Source: Rostratula benghalensis (Eukaryota; Chordata; Aves; Charadriiformes; Rostratulidae). From it: a stretch of 64,000 nt of DNA. The notes under the pieces were generated by a model that did not search any database, was not told where the DNA came from, and saw only the letters and a program-made list of their open reading frames with translations. Positions within the stretch are counted from its first letter, which is position 1. Each line of letters opens with the position of its first letter. A program made the translations under genes and the position numbers. The DNA lies in contig VXAI01000135.1 of assembly GCA_013399305.1 (NCBI GenBank), positions 2,175,651 through 2,239,650 of the forward strand, written 5' to 3'. Below, one piece after another: positions 12,012 through 24,032 of the stretch.

Positions 12012-15000
12012 CCAAAGTAAATTTTATCAGGTGGGATATTGCGAAGTCTGCTAAAGCGGCTGAAGAAGAAAGTGTCAGCAAAAATGTAACATCATTTTTT
12101 AGAGCCTCTTCTGCCAGCCAAATACAGTAGATGCCAGAGGAATACGAGCCCTGCTGTTCGGGGTGGTGAGATGCTAGTGCTAATTGTGCTTCCTTGTGAC
12201 CAGGACACATTCTGGTACGGCCCAGATCTCCCCAGGCACCGCTCTGAACTGTGAGATCAGGAACATGGGAAATGAGAAAATGGAATTTGAATCAGTTCTG
12301 AGGATCACATTCACCAGTAAATGTAATTATACAGCAACTTTTCCTCCTGAATTCATTTGGAATCGGAAATGAGACAGAGTTTCTAAATCTTTCGCATCAG
12401 CTCTTTCTTTCCCCCAATACTCTGAATACTCCCAGTAGTTCCTGGAACTTCAGTCTGCAAAGCAGGCATCCTGTAGAAATGGTTCTGGGATCGGTGGCTC
12501 AGATTTGAGGGTTTGGTGGAAGAGCCGAAAGAGAAGGGCAGAGAAGTGCTTTAAGGTGAAGGCAGCTGCCAATGAGCTGCTGAGAGGCTCAGGAGCTGGA
12601 CTCCAGCTGAGGTTTACACTGACAGTGTTGGGTGTTTACTGAACAGTCACTGGGCAACAGAGTGTGCTTTGGAGCACAATATACATCTCCCAGGTGTCCA
12701 GCATTTGAGGGCTTTAATTGAAGGTGGGATGACTCTGCCTGCATGGACTCGAGCTCAACCAGTAGAAGTTTTTCCTGTGGGGGTTTCAGAGCAGGTTTCT
12801 CTGATCCCTTCTGTGGTGGTGGCCAGGCTGCAGAAAAGTAATGGTCCCTTTGGGCTTTACAATGTCTGAATCTCTGTCCTCTTTTGCAAGGACCTCAAGA
12901 ATTAGCTGCAGATTTGAGATGAATAGGAGGAGACCAGCATATTTAGAAGTTTTCCCTTTAGATAAGTATTTCTCAGCTTGCAAAATAGTGTTGGTGGGGC
13001 TAAAAGACTCGTGGGAAAAGGTCTGGAGTCATGGTTCACTTCTAGAATCTGGAAATCCAGAAACCAGCATGAATAGGAGTGGTTTGGTTGGACACTTTAG
13101 GTGATGAAGAAGGAGAATGGGAGGAGACTAAAAATTCCTTCAGCTGGGTGGGATGGGGTGAGTGTGGGGTACTGGGATTTGCACATTGGGAGATTCCTGG
13201 GGAAGAGAAAGCTTTTCCTCTCCCTTGCAGTCAAAAGCTGCCCCAAGGGTGAGGAGTTTCTTGCCCCCGTTTGCAGCAGGCGGTGTTTGGTGTCTGTTCT
13301 GCGTGGGCGATCACTTCTCTTCTCAACTTTGGCCTGGAACACGTAAAGGATGAAGGTTTGGTGCCCCAAAGCCATGCTCTGAGTGTTCCTTGTGGGTATC
13401 TCTTGAATTCTGGCAAATTTATTTAGAAAGATGGTATTTTACTCTCTACAGTTAGCCCACAGCTCACTTTCCAACCTGTGAACCTCTTCATTCCCCTTTC
13501 CCTTCCCTAGACTGAGACATTGGTATAAACTTCCAACAGGTCCCGACTGAAATTGCTCTTCACCTGAATGCCATGTAATGTGTCTTTGATACAGGGGGAC
13601 ACAGACCTGCCTTACTACTCCCTTCTGGGAGTGGGATTGCTGCTGTCAGCTCCCTGCAGCCCTGCATCCCATCACCACTGGCCCTTTTTTGGTGTCCCTG
13701 CTCCAGAGGCAGTAATTGCAGAAATAACTCCTCTCCGAGCTCCGTGCAGATCTGTTCTCTTGCTTTCGTGCCTAGGACATAGTAAAAAGTTGTCCTTTAG
13801 TCGTGGCTCAATCCACCCCAACCCACCTCAGTCCACCCCAACACAGGCCAACCCACCTCTCCTGTCAGTGGTGTTGGACTTTGGCCCTGGGGAGCTGGGC
13901 TGCCTGGGAGACTGGAGAGGCTTTCACTGGGGTGGAAGCAGAACGTGCTGGGTTTGCTGCCCTTGTTATATAAAATACACTATTGATTCTCTGCTCAGGA
14001 ACTGAGGCTCCACTGAATCTCAGTTCTTAATAATTCATATAAACCACAATGGAAAGGTGAGTTGATGGGTTTCTTTTTTGGTTTCTCTCTCTTTTTTTTT
14101 TTTTTTTTTTTGGTTGGATGCTTAGAACAACCAGTGATTGGAAACTTGCTGCCCTGCTCAACCTCCCCTGGAGAAAAAGCAAAGGATTCCTTCCACAAGA
14201 TGTTGAATTGACACCTTCCTGAGCTTAAAATTCAAACAAATTAAACAAGCAAACAGATAAATATCATCTTTTTAGAGCTTCAGATCAAAGTTAAACACTT
14301 GTGGGGATTTCTGAGGCTCTCTTTTCAGATTACTAAAATGTCATTTTTTGGTAAAGCAGACAGAACTGGCCCAATTCTCTGCACCACATCAAAAGCTGCA
14401 TTTCTGAGCAGTCAGGCATTGTACAGTACTGCAAAACTTAATCGCCTCTTGCTTTACACTTGATTAAGCACATTACTTCTGGATCAGGGAGTTCACAACA
14501 TATTGGAACATCAGGGCTGCCTTCTGTAGAGCCACCCCCCCCAGGAACCTGCACAGGAGCCCAGGGAAGTTGTCAGGGAGTTGAAGTGACCCGTCCTGTG
14601 TCCTTAACTGACAGTACAATCAGCATTTAAAACCCATAGAGGTCTGGGAGAAGCCTCCAGACAAATCAGAGCAGTTGATTTGCATAACCCCCACCGGCCC
14701 CTCTCCACCCTCCCTTCAGCAGGGAGAAGCTGCCTGAGGGTCACTGCAGCCCGAGTCCCCTGGACCAGCAGTTTCAGACTAAAGAAAAACCTGTGAAACC
14801 TGGACAGTTTTACTGGGCTGTAACAGTGGAACATTATATGTTAATTCTTTTATTTTTGTTAAATATGAGAGTCTTTAAGGGAAGGATGGCTGATCATGTG
14901 CCACAGATGGCTGTGGTATTTGCAGCTGAGAAAGAAAATTGCAGACACAGCATCTCATTTGGAAGCTCTAGCTGTGGGTGCCCAGCTAGAGATTCCTTTT

Positions 15001-16680
15001 CACTCACCTTTGCTGCTCTCAGTCAGTTAATCTCTGTTTTCTTTCAGCTGTAAAATAGAAACAACTCTTTCCCATTTTACTTCTGTGATCTGAAATAACT
15101 TTGTAAAAGTTTCAGTATCACTGGGTAGAAGGATCTATTCAAAACATTGGGGGAATCTAGGAGTCAAGCAAACCAGATGCCAGTCAGTAAAGCTTTAGGG
15201 ATTCCTGGAGTTGCTGGAGATGTAGCAGGATGGAGAGGGCTGAATTTGGGCTCCTAGATTTGGTATTGATTATCTCAGAGGAATTTTATTTGCTGGAGTT
15301 TCTTTTAAAAAACTGTACTGCTTGCCTTTTTTTTTTTTTTTTTGCCTTTTTTTTAATTTCTTATTTTTTCAAAAGAGCATGAAAAGTTGTCAAGAATTGT
15401 GAAGTTTTTACTGGAATGGCAATTTTAATTTGTGAGCAGCTCTCCCAGACAAAGCCAAGCCAGTCTATTTCTGCTCTCTTCTCTCCACTTCTATTTCTCT
15501 CCTCTATTGTCTCTGCCACTGAAACTCTTCCAGAAGCACATCCAGCGACACATGCTTGAAAGTCAATTCTCCTGCTCTTCCCACCGGGGAGGTTATGTAA
15601 GATGTTTTGTCTTAGTGAAGTTCTTGATTGATTCAAGTTTTCCTCCCCGTTTCCGTGTTGTCACTGCTGTGTGTTGTGCTGCTGCTGTCAGGAACCAGTG
15701 GTTTTCTGGGCAGAGGGTTCTCAAGGCCCTGTATGACTTGCCCCATGCCGTGCTGTCCTGGGACATAAGACCCCTCCCTTCCTAAATTCCTAGACTTCTC
15801 TACCCTTCTGTCACAGTCACAGTTATTTCTGTTGCCGTGCAGCTCTTAGCAGAGGGAGATTTTTGCCTCAGCCCCACAGGGATGTCGTGGTTCTCCCTTG
15901 TGCAGTGTGATGGGTGCTGGGGATGGATGGGTGGCAACTGGGAAATCAGAGACCAGCACCTGCTGGTGTTTTCCATTGGGCTCTAAGTCCTTATGCCATA
16001 GTTTGGACTCCCAGCTTCTATGGGCGCTCCCCAGGATCGTTCCTGCATCTCAGAACCTAGAACAAATAAAACAAGATCCCTGGGAAGAGGCCACGGAGCT
16101 GAACAGCAGGAGCAAACAGAGCAGAGTGTTTCCCCCTGAGCAAACAGACTGCAGTCTCCCTGACCTCCCCTTCTCTCAGTGCCTTTAAACCCCGCTCACT
16201 GCGAGAGCTCCCAGGGTGTCCACAGGCCAGGGGAGACGTGCCTCAGTAATTCAGTAATTCCTTCTGCTCACGGGGATGCTGGAAGGTGCAGATGCAGAAG
16301 TGGTGTGGATGCTGTCATGTCCTGTGATGCTGGTAACTGCTTGATGGAGAGCTCCACACGTTACCTTCCCCCGCTGAGTTAAAGCCCCAGATTTCGTGAA
16401 GTGTTAGGGAAACTGCTGTGCTCCCCACGTTCCCTCAGCTCAGCTCCAATGACACGGGGTTGATGGGAGAAACCAGCTCCGCTCTCGGCACTGTCGGGAA
16501 GTGCTTTTCCCACTGAGTTTGCCAGAAAAACCTGCACATCCGTTCTTATGCTGTGTCAGTCTGAAACCCTGCTGCTGCTGGGCTGCTGTTTTGGAAACGG
16601 GGCATGTGTTCCACAGGAGCGATGGGGGGGTCTGTGCTGTGACAGCCGAGGGACAGCAGGTGGGAGGGTGACAAACTGAT
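12012..16680. other. Non-coding stretch upstream of AHSG
   Basis: I see no supported gene. It contains a run of 20 T at 14092-14111, a T-rich tract near 15329-15370, a short CCACCCCAACC-type imperfect repeat at 13810-13860 and one MIR-like fragment. Reading frames are short and without family character. Confidence 0.6.
15020..15064 (+). mobile_element. MIR-like SINE fragment
   Basis: The order GTTAATCTCTGTTTT, TTTCAGCTGTAAAATAG follows the MIR core (CTTAACCTCTCTG, CTCAGTTTCC, CTGTAAAATGG). Only about 45 bases are left, as expected of a very old element. Confidence 0.5.
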
Positions 16681-16691
16681 CGGCTTTCTCA

Positions 16692-16755
16692 CCTCGGAGC
16701 TCTCCTCTGGGGGCACGACAAACTCCATCAATATCCCAGCGAGGCTTGCATCCTT
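16692..16755 (-). pseudogene. Possible remnant of a fetuin exon 5
   Basis: On the minus strand a T-rich tract leads to GCCAG, then an open segment reading KDASLAGILMEFVVPPEESS, then a GAG-GTGAGA donor. If the AAG at the start is taken as the acceptor end, the next 11 residues align without gaps to the start of AHSG exon 5: IL-MEF-VV against VF-VEF-AV at the same distance from the splice site. The two exon 5 cysteines are missing in this reading. It may be a decayed paralogue, or chance. No matching exons 1-3, 6 or 7 were found nearby. Confidence 0.25.
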
Positions 16756-17064
16756 CTGGCAAACAAGAGAGATTTTTTAAAAAATTATTTATTTGTGGTG
16801 AGGCAGAGAGATCAAGAAGATTATTTTTTTTTTACTGCTAAATGTCCCTAAGTCATCCATTTATTCTGCTCTCTCTGCTGCCTTCCAGCCACATGGTGAG
16901 AAAGCTGGGAGTGGGATAGGAAGCATGGGGGGATGGTTTCATTTAATAGCATGGAGACAAGGTATTATAACACATTTGCAGCTGGGGAAGCAGGTCTTCC
17001 CACATTAGTGTGACTTGGAGGAAATTATATAGACATTCCTGCTTAAGGAGCTGAAATCTTGCAT

Positions 17065-17228
17065 GTTAGGCATGAGGTGCAGGTGGCTTCTATGACAACA
17101 AGAGGTACAGCTTTCCTTGGCTGATGTCCACAGCACCAGGCTCTGACAGGGACACCGAGCTGCCGAGGGCAATGACAATGAGGTGCTGGGAACAGAGACG
17201 GGTGCCCAGGTCACCTTCTCCTGGGTGT
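17065..17228 (-). pseudogene. Possible remnant of a fetuin exon 4
   Basis: On the minus strand the strong acceptor CCCCTTTTTTCAG is followed by ACACCCAGGAG, giving a phase-1 start D-T-Q-E-K that resembles AHSG exon 4 (D-S-S-E-D). It lies 476 bases from the putative exon 5 start; the same distance in AHSG is 445. The body of the exon does not preserve the CPDC motif, so similarity is weak. The right-hand limit is set by acceptor; the left limit is only a guess from AHSG exon length. Confidence 0.2.
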
Positions 17229-17229
17229 C

Positions 17230-20200
17230 TGAAAAAAGGGGAGATGTGAATGTAGGCATCGAGGGCTGACTAAAAACTACACCCAGTGTCACGTTTGCAT
17301 CCAGAGGTGCACATCACACCTTCTCCTGTCGTGCCTGAATTCGTTAAGTTTCGTAGTGCCAAAGGAAAGGGAGCTCTGTCCTCCTTCACCTTGAGCCCAG
17401 AAGCCAACAGTGATGAATTCTGCCAGTTGGAAAGTGTGCATCTGACTGGCTGGTGTGGGAGAGCTTGTGTGCTCCTGGGTTTGTGAGTGAAACAGGTACA
17501 GGTAACACACAGAACTGCTTTGGTGAGGCTGCCAGATCTTGTAGTGAGCACCTCAGCTTTGCCCCTGGCATGTCCCCCCCATTCATCTCCATGGCTTTCA
17601 CAATTTGCCATTCATTGCTTCCATTCTTCATCCCTGGTGGCAGCACCCTTTCCCTGACACCCAGGTCCATCTCTTGAAGGGCATCTTGTGGTCTTTTTGA
17701 GTCCTCTTCTTTATCCCAATCAGCCTGACTCTGCATCATCACCTTCTTCCTGCCAAATATACCTGAAATCCCTATTTCATTTGCCACCACAGTTCAAACT
17801 GTTGAAGCTGTCCTTGGGACGGCTGGAGGAAAGCCCTGCAGTGGCACATGGAACACCTAATACTCACCACCTGCTATAGAGAGGAAGCGAGGCCTCCTTC
17901 ATACAGCTCGAGACCTGGGAGGTGCTCGCAGAAAGGTTGTTCATTCCTGTGTCAAACAGGAATTCATCCTGTACAGCTCCTGGGCTGGGCTGCAGGGGTA
18001 GGTGTGCACTGACACTGCCGCAGAGGGCTCGGCCAGGGGCAGGCTCTGGCAGTGCTCAGGTGCCTCCTGAACAGAAATGAGATCTTGTGTGAGCTTTGCA
18101 CTGGTGAGAGTGCAGCAGGTGCCAACTGCTCTAAGTTTTTCATGACAAATGATTCACTTTGTTGTATGAAGCTCCCGTTACGGTGCTGTGTAACGATGCA
18201 AGTTCAGGATTTGGTTTTGGAGAGAACTGCTGGGGGTCGGTTAGAAATCTTCCCATCTGAAATCTCACTCGGTGGGTATTTCCAGGGAAAAGAATTTTCT
18301 GAGCACAGCCAAAGGCCTGCTAAAGATTATTGTGTAATGTTATGTGTATGGCATGGGAAGAGGTAGAGACAGAGCACTGAAAGGGGATTTCTTTGCTTGA
18401 AGTTCCTGATTATTGTCAGTCATCTGTTTCTTGGCTTTCAGTACAGCTCTGCAAGTTCCTGAGAGGCAGGTCCGTGGGGCAGGCTGGTGGAAACACTGGT
18501 ACAGGTGGGCAGATGCATGACCTGTGCTTTGGAGAGCTACAAGGAACTGCCAGGGACTGTTTGTACACAGAGAGAACCAAATAGTTCATATTCCCTGCTC
18601 TGAAATCAGAAGCCGTTCCTGGCTGGGGGAGACCCCTCCAACAACATTCTTGCCTCCCCTGGAGGGCAGGAAGGCAGTGATTATTCTGTTACCCTTCATT
18701 ATCATTCAGTGTGGTATCAGCTGGCCAGGACTTGAACTCTCCAGTGCCCAGGAGGGCCAGCACAGGAATATACCTTGTGTCAGCAGAGGCCATTTCAAAT
18801 AATGCAGACGATGACAGATTGATGTTGGTAGCTCATTAGGCAAAGCACTGACCCAGCATCGAGTCCCTTTCAGCAAGAATACAGCCCGAGTGTTTGCTGT
18901 TGGGCATTAATGGAGAGGTGCATTTTTCTTCTTTGATTTCTCTTGCTTCCTGCTCCCCCCGTTTGCCTCAGCCAGAGAGGCTATCAGACCTGTCATCATG
19001 GCAGTCCTTCCTAATGCCAGCAGCCCTGCCAGAGGGACCCAGGGGTAAGGCTAGACCCAATCCCTAGATGAAGTATATACATGGTACATTTCAACACAGG
19101 AGCTGTGCTCACAACCCTCCTGTAGCAGACACAGCTTCATACAACACTTGGCTTCTCACTTGTCCAGACCCAACAGCACAACCTCCCCACCCCTGCCCAA
19201 ACTGAAACAGCATAAGGTGCATTTCAGCTGCTGTCCCCTCAATGTGCTGCCTCCTGCTCTTGTGGATCCTGCTTTCCCTCTTTGGGGCATGCCTCAGCCC
19301 TGGGGTTGAGCAGGAGCCTGTGGCCAGACCTGGAGAAGAGGGGCAGCAGTTTTCATGGCCCAAGGTTTAGCAGGGGAAGGAATCCCCAGACCGTGCTCGG
19401 TCCTTGTGCTCAGCAAGGATGAAATACTGTGTGGTCTGGGGGCTAAGGAAGGGCACACACCTCTGAGGCTTGTTGGCTGCTGTGACTGCCCAAGAAGAAG
19501 GGCTGGGGCTGGTGCCAGAAAAGAGGAGTCTGGAGCTGCTGAGAGGGGCCAGGGAGATGAGGTGGACCCCCAAAGGAGAGCAGGAGAGGAGTAGTCAGTG
19601 GCTGAGAAGACCCCAGGGTGAGGATGGGCACTAAAATAACCACACACAGCTCGGTAGAACCAGATGGCTGATCCAGCCTTGTCGTACAGCATCATCCTGG
19701 GGGGGTGTGTGTTCCTGTGGCTCTGGGATTCAATAAATCATCTTACAATACACAGGGTGCTTCATCCATCCACAGAGCCAGTGTTATACTCAGTGCTTTT
19801 CATATCCGAAATGATTTTACAAACTACATGGGTAATCATCCCTTGGAGGCTGGAAGAGACAAACATTGCATTTATACAGAATATAATCTTGGAAAAAACA
19901 CCGCTGCCATTCCAGAATGGAGGCTCTCACAAACGGAGCTGGCTGCTGTGCTGCAAACCCCATCTTGTAGAGTGAACATGCGTTTTCCCTGATTTGCTGT
20001 TGGGTCCTTGTCTCTCAGCTGTGTTCTGAGGTGTACCCACAGAGCAGACTGCAGGACCGGTGACAAACGGTTTCCAATAGAGCTGGCTGTAGCTACAGGC
20101 AATGAGAAGTGAGGGTGTGGGGCAGGAGCAGCCCGGGAGACGCTTCCCACCTCCGAGGGTTGTGGCAGACATCTTAGAAGGAAAGATGAGTGTTAGCATT

Positions 20201-20390
20201 CCATCTAATGGGACTGCTCTGGTGATTCACCTACCTTTCATCGATTCTCTTTGAATTGAGTTTGTGACTGTGGGATGGGTCTTAATTTCTATAACCGGTG
20301 GCCAAATGCACTGTTTTCTCAGCAATCCTCGCGTTACAGAGAGCGGGATGCAATGGCAGTACCTGCGCCTGGCACTCCACCATCTGGGCA
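17230..20390. other. Non-coding stretch
   Basis: I recognise no gene, CR1 copy or RNA gene. Open frames up to about 134 codons exist on the minus strand (17386-17790), but they have no domain character and lack exon-like borders. Confidence 0.55.
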
Positions 20391-20391
20391 C

Positions 20392-20770
20392 ATGCTAATG
20401 AAATAATCATCTGCATCGTTTGGGAAGTCATTGCAGGGACTGGGGGGAAAAAATGTATTGGGTTTGATCTGAAAATTGCAGGCAGCCCCGTAGAATAATC
20501 ATGATGCAAATACTTTCCCTAAAAATCCTGGAGTGGTCTCTGGTGGGATTGGTTTTACATGCATCATGAAGCTGCCTGTGTTAGCTTTGCTTTGATATCA
20601 AAGGTAAATAGAGGGTGAATGATTAAATCATTTCTGTTCAGTTTTGCTGAAAGTAAAATTTCAGTCAGTAACAAATGAACAATTTCTGCTCTGTATTAGG
20701 ACGGTAATGAGGGGGCAAACCCCTTTTTGCTGCCATCACTCAATCATAAACTATTAGGGCTACAGATCTG
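20392..20770. promoter_or_regulatory. AT-rich candidate enhancer with POU and TCF/LEF motifs
   Basis: This island of lower GC contains ATGCTAATGAAATAATCAT (20392-20410), a perfect POU octamer ATGCAAAT at 20504-20511, and the 14-bp palindrome CTTTGATATCAAAG at 20590-20603, which is two back-to-back TCF/LEF sites. It also has several ATTA/TAAT homeobox cores. It has no long reading frame. The density of complete motifs suggests a regulatory element, but this is inference. Confidence 0.35.
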
Positions 20771-23700
20771 GGTCACAACCGGGTCCCCTTGTTCACATCA
20801 ATATACATTTGTAAGGAAAAGCCAGTTCCTTCTCAGAGGAATATATGCTCCTTGGCTTCCTCTGCATTTGGAAATCAGCTGTAACTGAGCCCAAAGCTGC
20901 CCCAAATAAATCCAGGAACAGTAACAACCCCTTAACAAGGATGAGTCTGTGAGAAGATCATTCCCACCATTCACGAGGAACTTCCTCAGTTCCCATCCAA
21001 AGCTGGAGCTGGGCACAAAACATCTCCTTTTGGGGCAGGAGTTAGTAGTTTTTTTCTGAAAGAGGTATTTCCATATTTATTTCCCACTCTATCTCCATCC
21101 AGTTTATCTTTACCAAAAACACTGGGGAGGGTGCAGCAGCCTGGGGATAAACCCTTGGAGCCCCAAGCCAAGGGATGGGGTCTTGGAGAGATCTCAGACA
21201 CCACAAACTGAAACTTCCCAGCAAAAGTCTGTGAAAAGAATTGCAGGAGGGGAAAACAGGAAAACCCATTAAATTCCACTGAAACTAGTCAGGATGGAAG
21301 TGCTTCTAGAGAAGGCCAGTGCAGAGCCTTCAGAGGTATTTCTAAAAGCATTTCTCACTTACTGGGTTTACAGCCTGTCTGCTCAGTCTGGGGACAGCGT
21401 GGCATTGGTCATGCAAAAGCTTGTGCTCAGGCTTTGGGGGGGATGGATATTTAAAGGGAGAGCTTGAGCTGGGAAAGTTTGAAGGGACTTTGAAAGGACT
21501 TAGCCAAGTTTGAAGGCACTGCAGAAAGGAAGATTAGCAAGGGCAAAGCAGATATCAAGACAGCGTTAACCAGACTTGCAGAATCCTACGGGAAGCTCAT
21601 GGTAGGAGAGAGGGAAGGATGAACAGGCTTTCCTAGAGCAGAGGTTCCAGTTTGCTGAGTAACAATGGTCAAAGAAATGTGACCTGAAATAAGAGCAGAA
21701 AGGTGTCCGTGGTTTTGAAGAGAAACCATTCAGGCAGAAGAACCTGAGCCTACAAACACCAAGTGCTTCAGAGTAACTAGGGACCAGAGGAGGCACTGGG
21801 TGTGGGGTTAAGTGCATTTTGCCTGCAGCCAAACTCTCTTATATTTATCATTTTTAGTGTTCAGGAAACTGTGGAAAACCTGCACCAGTGACATGTCCCA
21901 GAGAGGTACATTCTGGACTCAGGAGTGATGTGGTGAAGGTGCTGGGAGGAGATTAAGGAGCTGGTTCCAGCCGCAGGTATTGAGCACTGGGTGCAGGGAC
22001 GGCCACTGCTCCGTGCCCGCAGGCCGGACGGGTGCCAGGATCCCTGCCTGGTGCTTCCCAGACTTGGGACAGCCTGGCAGATGTCCCTTGGAGGAACTCC
22101 ACCACCTCTGTGATGCTGTGGCGGGGCAGGGAAGCGGGGCAGGCGTGGGGCAGGGAGCAGGCTCGTGCCCATGTCTGCCCCGATGACATGGGATGACGTC
22201 CCCGGCCGGTGGCTTTGGCCATGGGCTGCTGTGGAAAGGGGAGGTCCCACCCCCAGTCCTGGGCACCGTCTCTCGCCCTTCCCTGGGATTCCCCCACCAC
22301 GCCTCGGCGCCGGCAGAACACGTCACGCGTTGTGGTGAGGTGAGCCCTTTGGCAGGGGAGCTCCGTGGTTTGGGCTCACAGATCCAGTGAGTGGCTGTGC
22401 TGGCACGAGGGGCAGGACGGCGGCCAGTGGGGACCTGGATCATGCAACCAGTTGGGTCACAGAGGGATAAAAATTCGCTTGGAATGGGTCTCGGGAGACG
22501 GCTTGGGCAAACCTCCGCGGCACAGCAGAGCTGTGGCTGCCTGGAGCACTGGCTGGGTCAGCTTCAGCTTCTCTGGGTGTGAACTGGAGGAGCCACCACG
22601 CTGGGCAAGCCAGAGAGCTCTTTGGTGATGCCACTGGAGACCTGGGGGTGACAAGTTCTGCCCTGGCACGAAGGACCCATAAGGCCATGAAGGCTGCTGG
22701 GTACCAGGGACAGGAACTGTGCTCTCCCTGGCCTTTGTGTAAGGTTTGTGACAGGGACTAAGGGTTTAGGTGCAAGGCTGGGTTTCTTCAAATAGGAAGA
22801 CTTCTAAGCACAGTCTGTGGAAAAAAATACAGCCCAATGTCACTGGAGAGGGGGTGATACCCAGCCCAAAATACCTGCCTGAGTCTCAGGAGGTTTAAAA
22901 CCAGTGACTGCCTGGAAGCTGTTCATGAGGAGATAATGGCTGTCATATTTGTCTGATGTCAGAAAAGAGAGATCTTCTTTCATCCCTTACAGGAGCTGTT
23001 TCAGACTGGATCAGTTATAACCAGTTCCTTTAAAAAAAATATTTACTTTTCATCAGAAGTTTACGTAACATCTCGTCCCAGGGAGCAAATACTGGGTTTC
23101 AGCATAGTCTGAAATGTGGGAGATGGCAAAGGAGTTAATGAACAACATTTAAGTCAACACCAAAGCACTTTCTTTCTCCAGTAAACAGCCAGCCCCTCAT
23201 GTTATGATGCAATGAGGAGAAGTTCATGGTCAAGCTCTTGCAGCTCTTTAGTACGTTTTTGAGACCTCCTGCACTGGCCTGGGAAGGGTTAAGCTCAGGC
23301 AGGGAGTATTTGGTGTATATTGGGTGTATTTACACCTCAGGGTGAGCCCCGGCCGCCTGGAGAGGTCTGTCTGGGGGAGAACTTGGTAACGAATTAGAAA
23401 TAAATGAAAATGAGAGGAGAAAGCCTTGGGATCCCCTTCAGAGGAGGGAAGGGCCTCGTGAAAACGAGCCTGTGCCGTGGGGGCTCGGAGCTGGGGAGCG
23501 CTGGCCGGTGAGAGGACACCTCAGTAGCCCCCTCGGTAGCCCCCTCAGTGGCCATGGCAGTACTCATGTCAGCAGCCAGCAGAGTTGAGGGTGAGGGTCA
23601 GTCAGCGAGAGGACCCCGTCCCAGGAGGAGCTGCATCTTTGCAGGGACACAGGAGCAGGTTGTGGTCCGTGTGAGGGACAATCCCAGCCCGGCTAAGGAC

Positions 23701-23815
23701 AGGAACGGCACAAGATCGGTCCCAGTGGGACTGCATCCCCCTCAGGAGTCAGCAGCACACTGCCTGCACTGCCCTGCCCCACGGGTGTCAAAGCCACGGG
23801 CAGAAGGGGCAAACT
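20771..23815. other. Non-coding stretch with a GC-rich patch
   Basis: Nothing recognisable as a gene. A GC-rich, moderately CpG-containing patch spans about 21980-22400 and keeps several frames open by base composition alone. A small direct repeat (GTTTGAAGG) occurs near 21478 and 21509. AGCCCCCTC is repeated twice near 23526. Confidence 0.5.
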
Positions 23816-23819
23816 TCCA

Positions 23820-24032
23820 CTGAAATAGGAGGAGAAACTTCTTCAGGGGGAGGGTGAGGGAGCCTTGGCAGAGGCTGCCCAGAGAGGTGGTGGAGTCTCC
23901 TTCTCTGGAGACATTCAAACCCCTCCTGGACACCTTCCTGTGGGACCTGCTCTGGGTGTTCCTGCAGGGGGATGGGACTGGATGAGCTTTCCAGGTCCCT
24001 TCCCATCCCTGAGAGTCTGGGATTCTGTGAAA
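23820..24032 (+). mobile_element. CR1 LINE 3' fragment
   Basis: It contains GAGAAACTTCTTC, then CAGAGGCTGCCCAGAGAGG, then GTGGAGTCTCCTTCTCTGG, the CCTTCCTGTGGGACCTGCTC stretch and the end GAGAGTCTGGGATTCTGTG. All are standard parts of the avian CR1 3' end. The element is 5'-truncated and on the plus strand. Confidence 0.9.

Noticed and set aside
21919..22443. 174-codon minus frame in a GC-rich patch
   Set aside because: Proline- and serine-rich translation in all frames, typical of GC-rich non-coding DNA.
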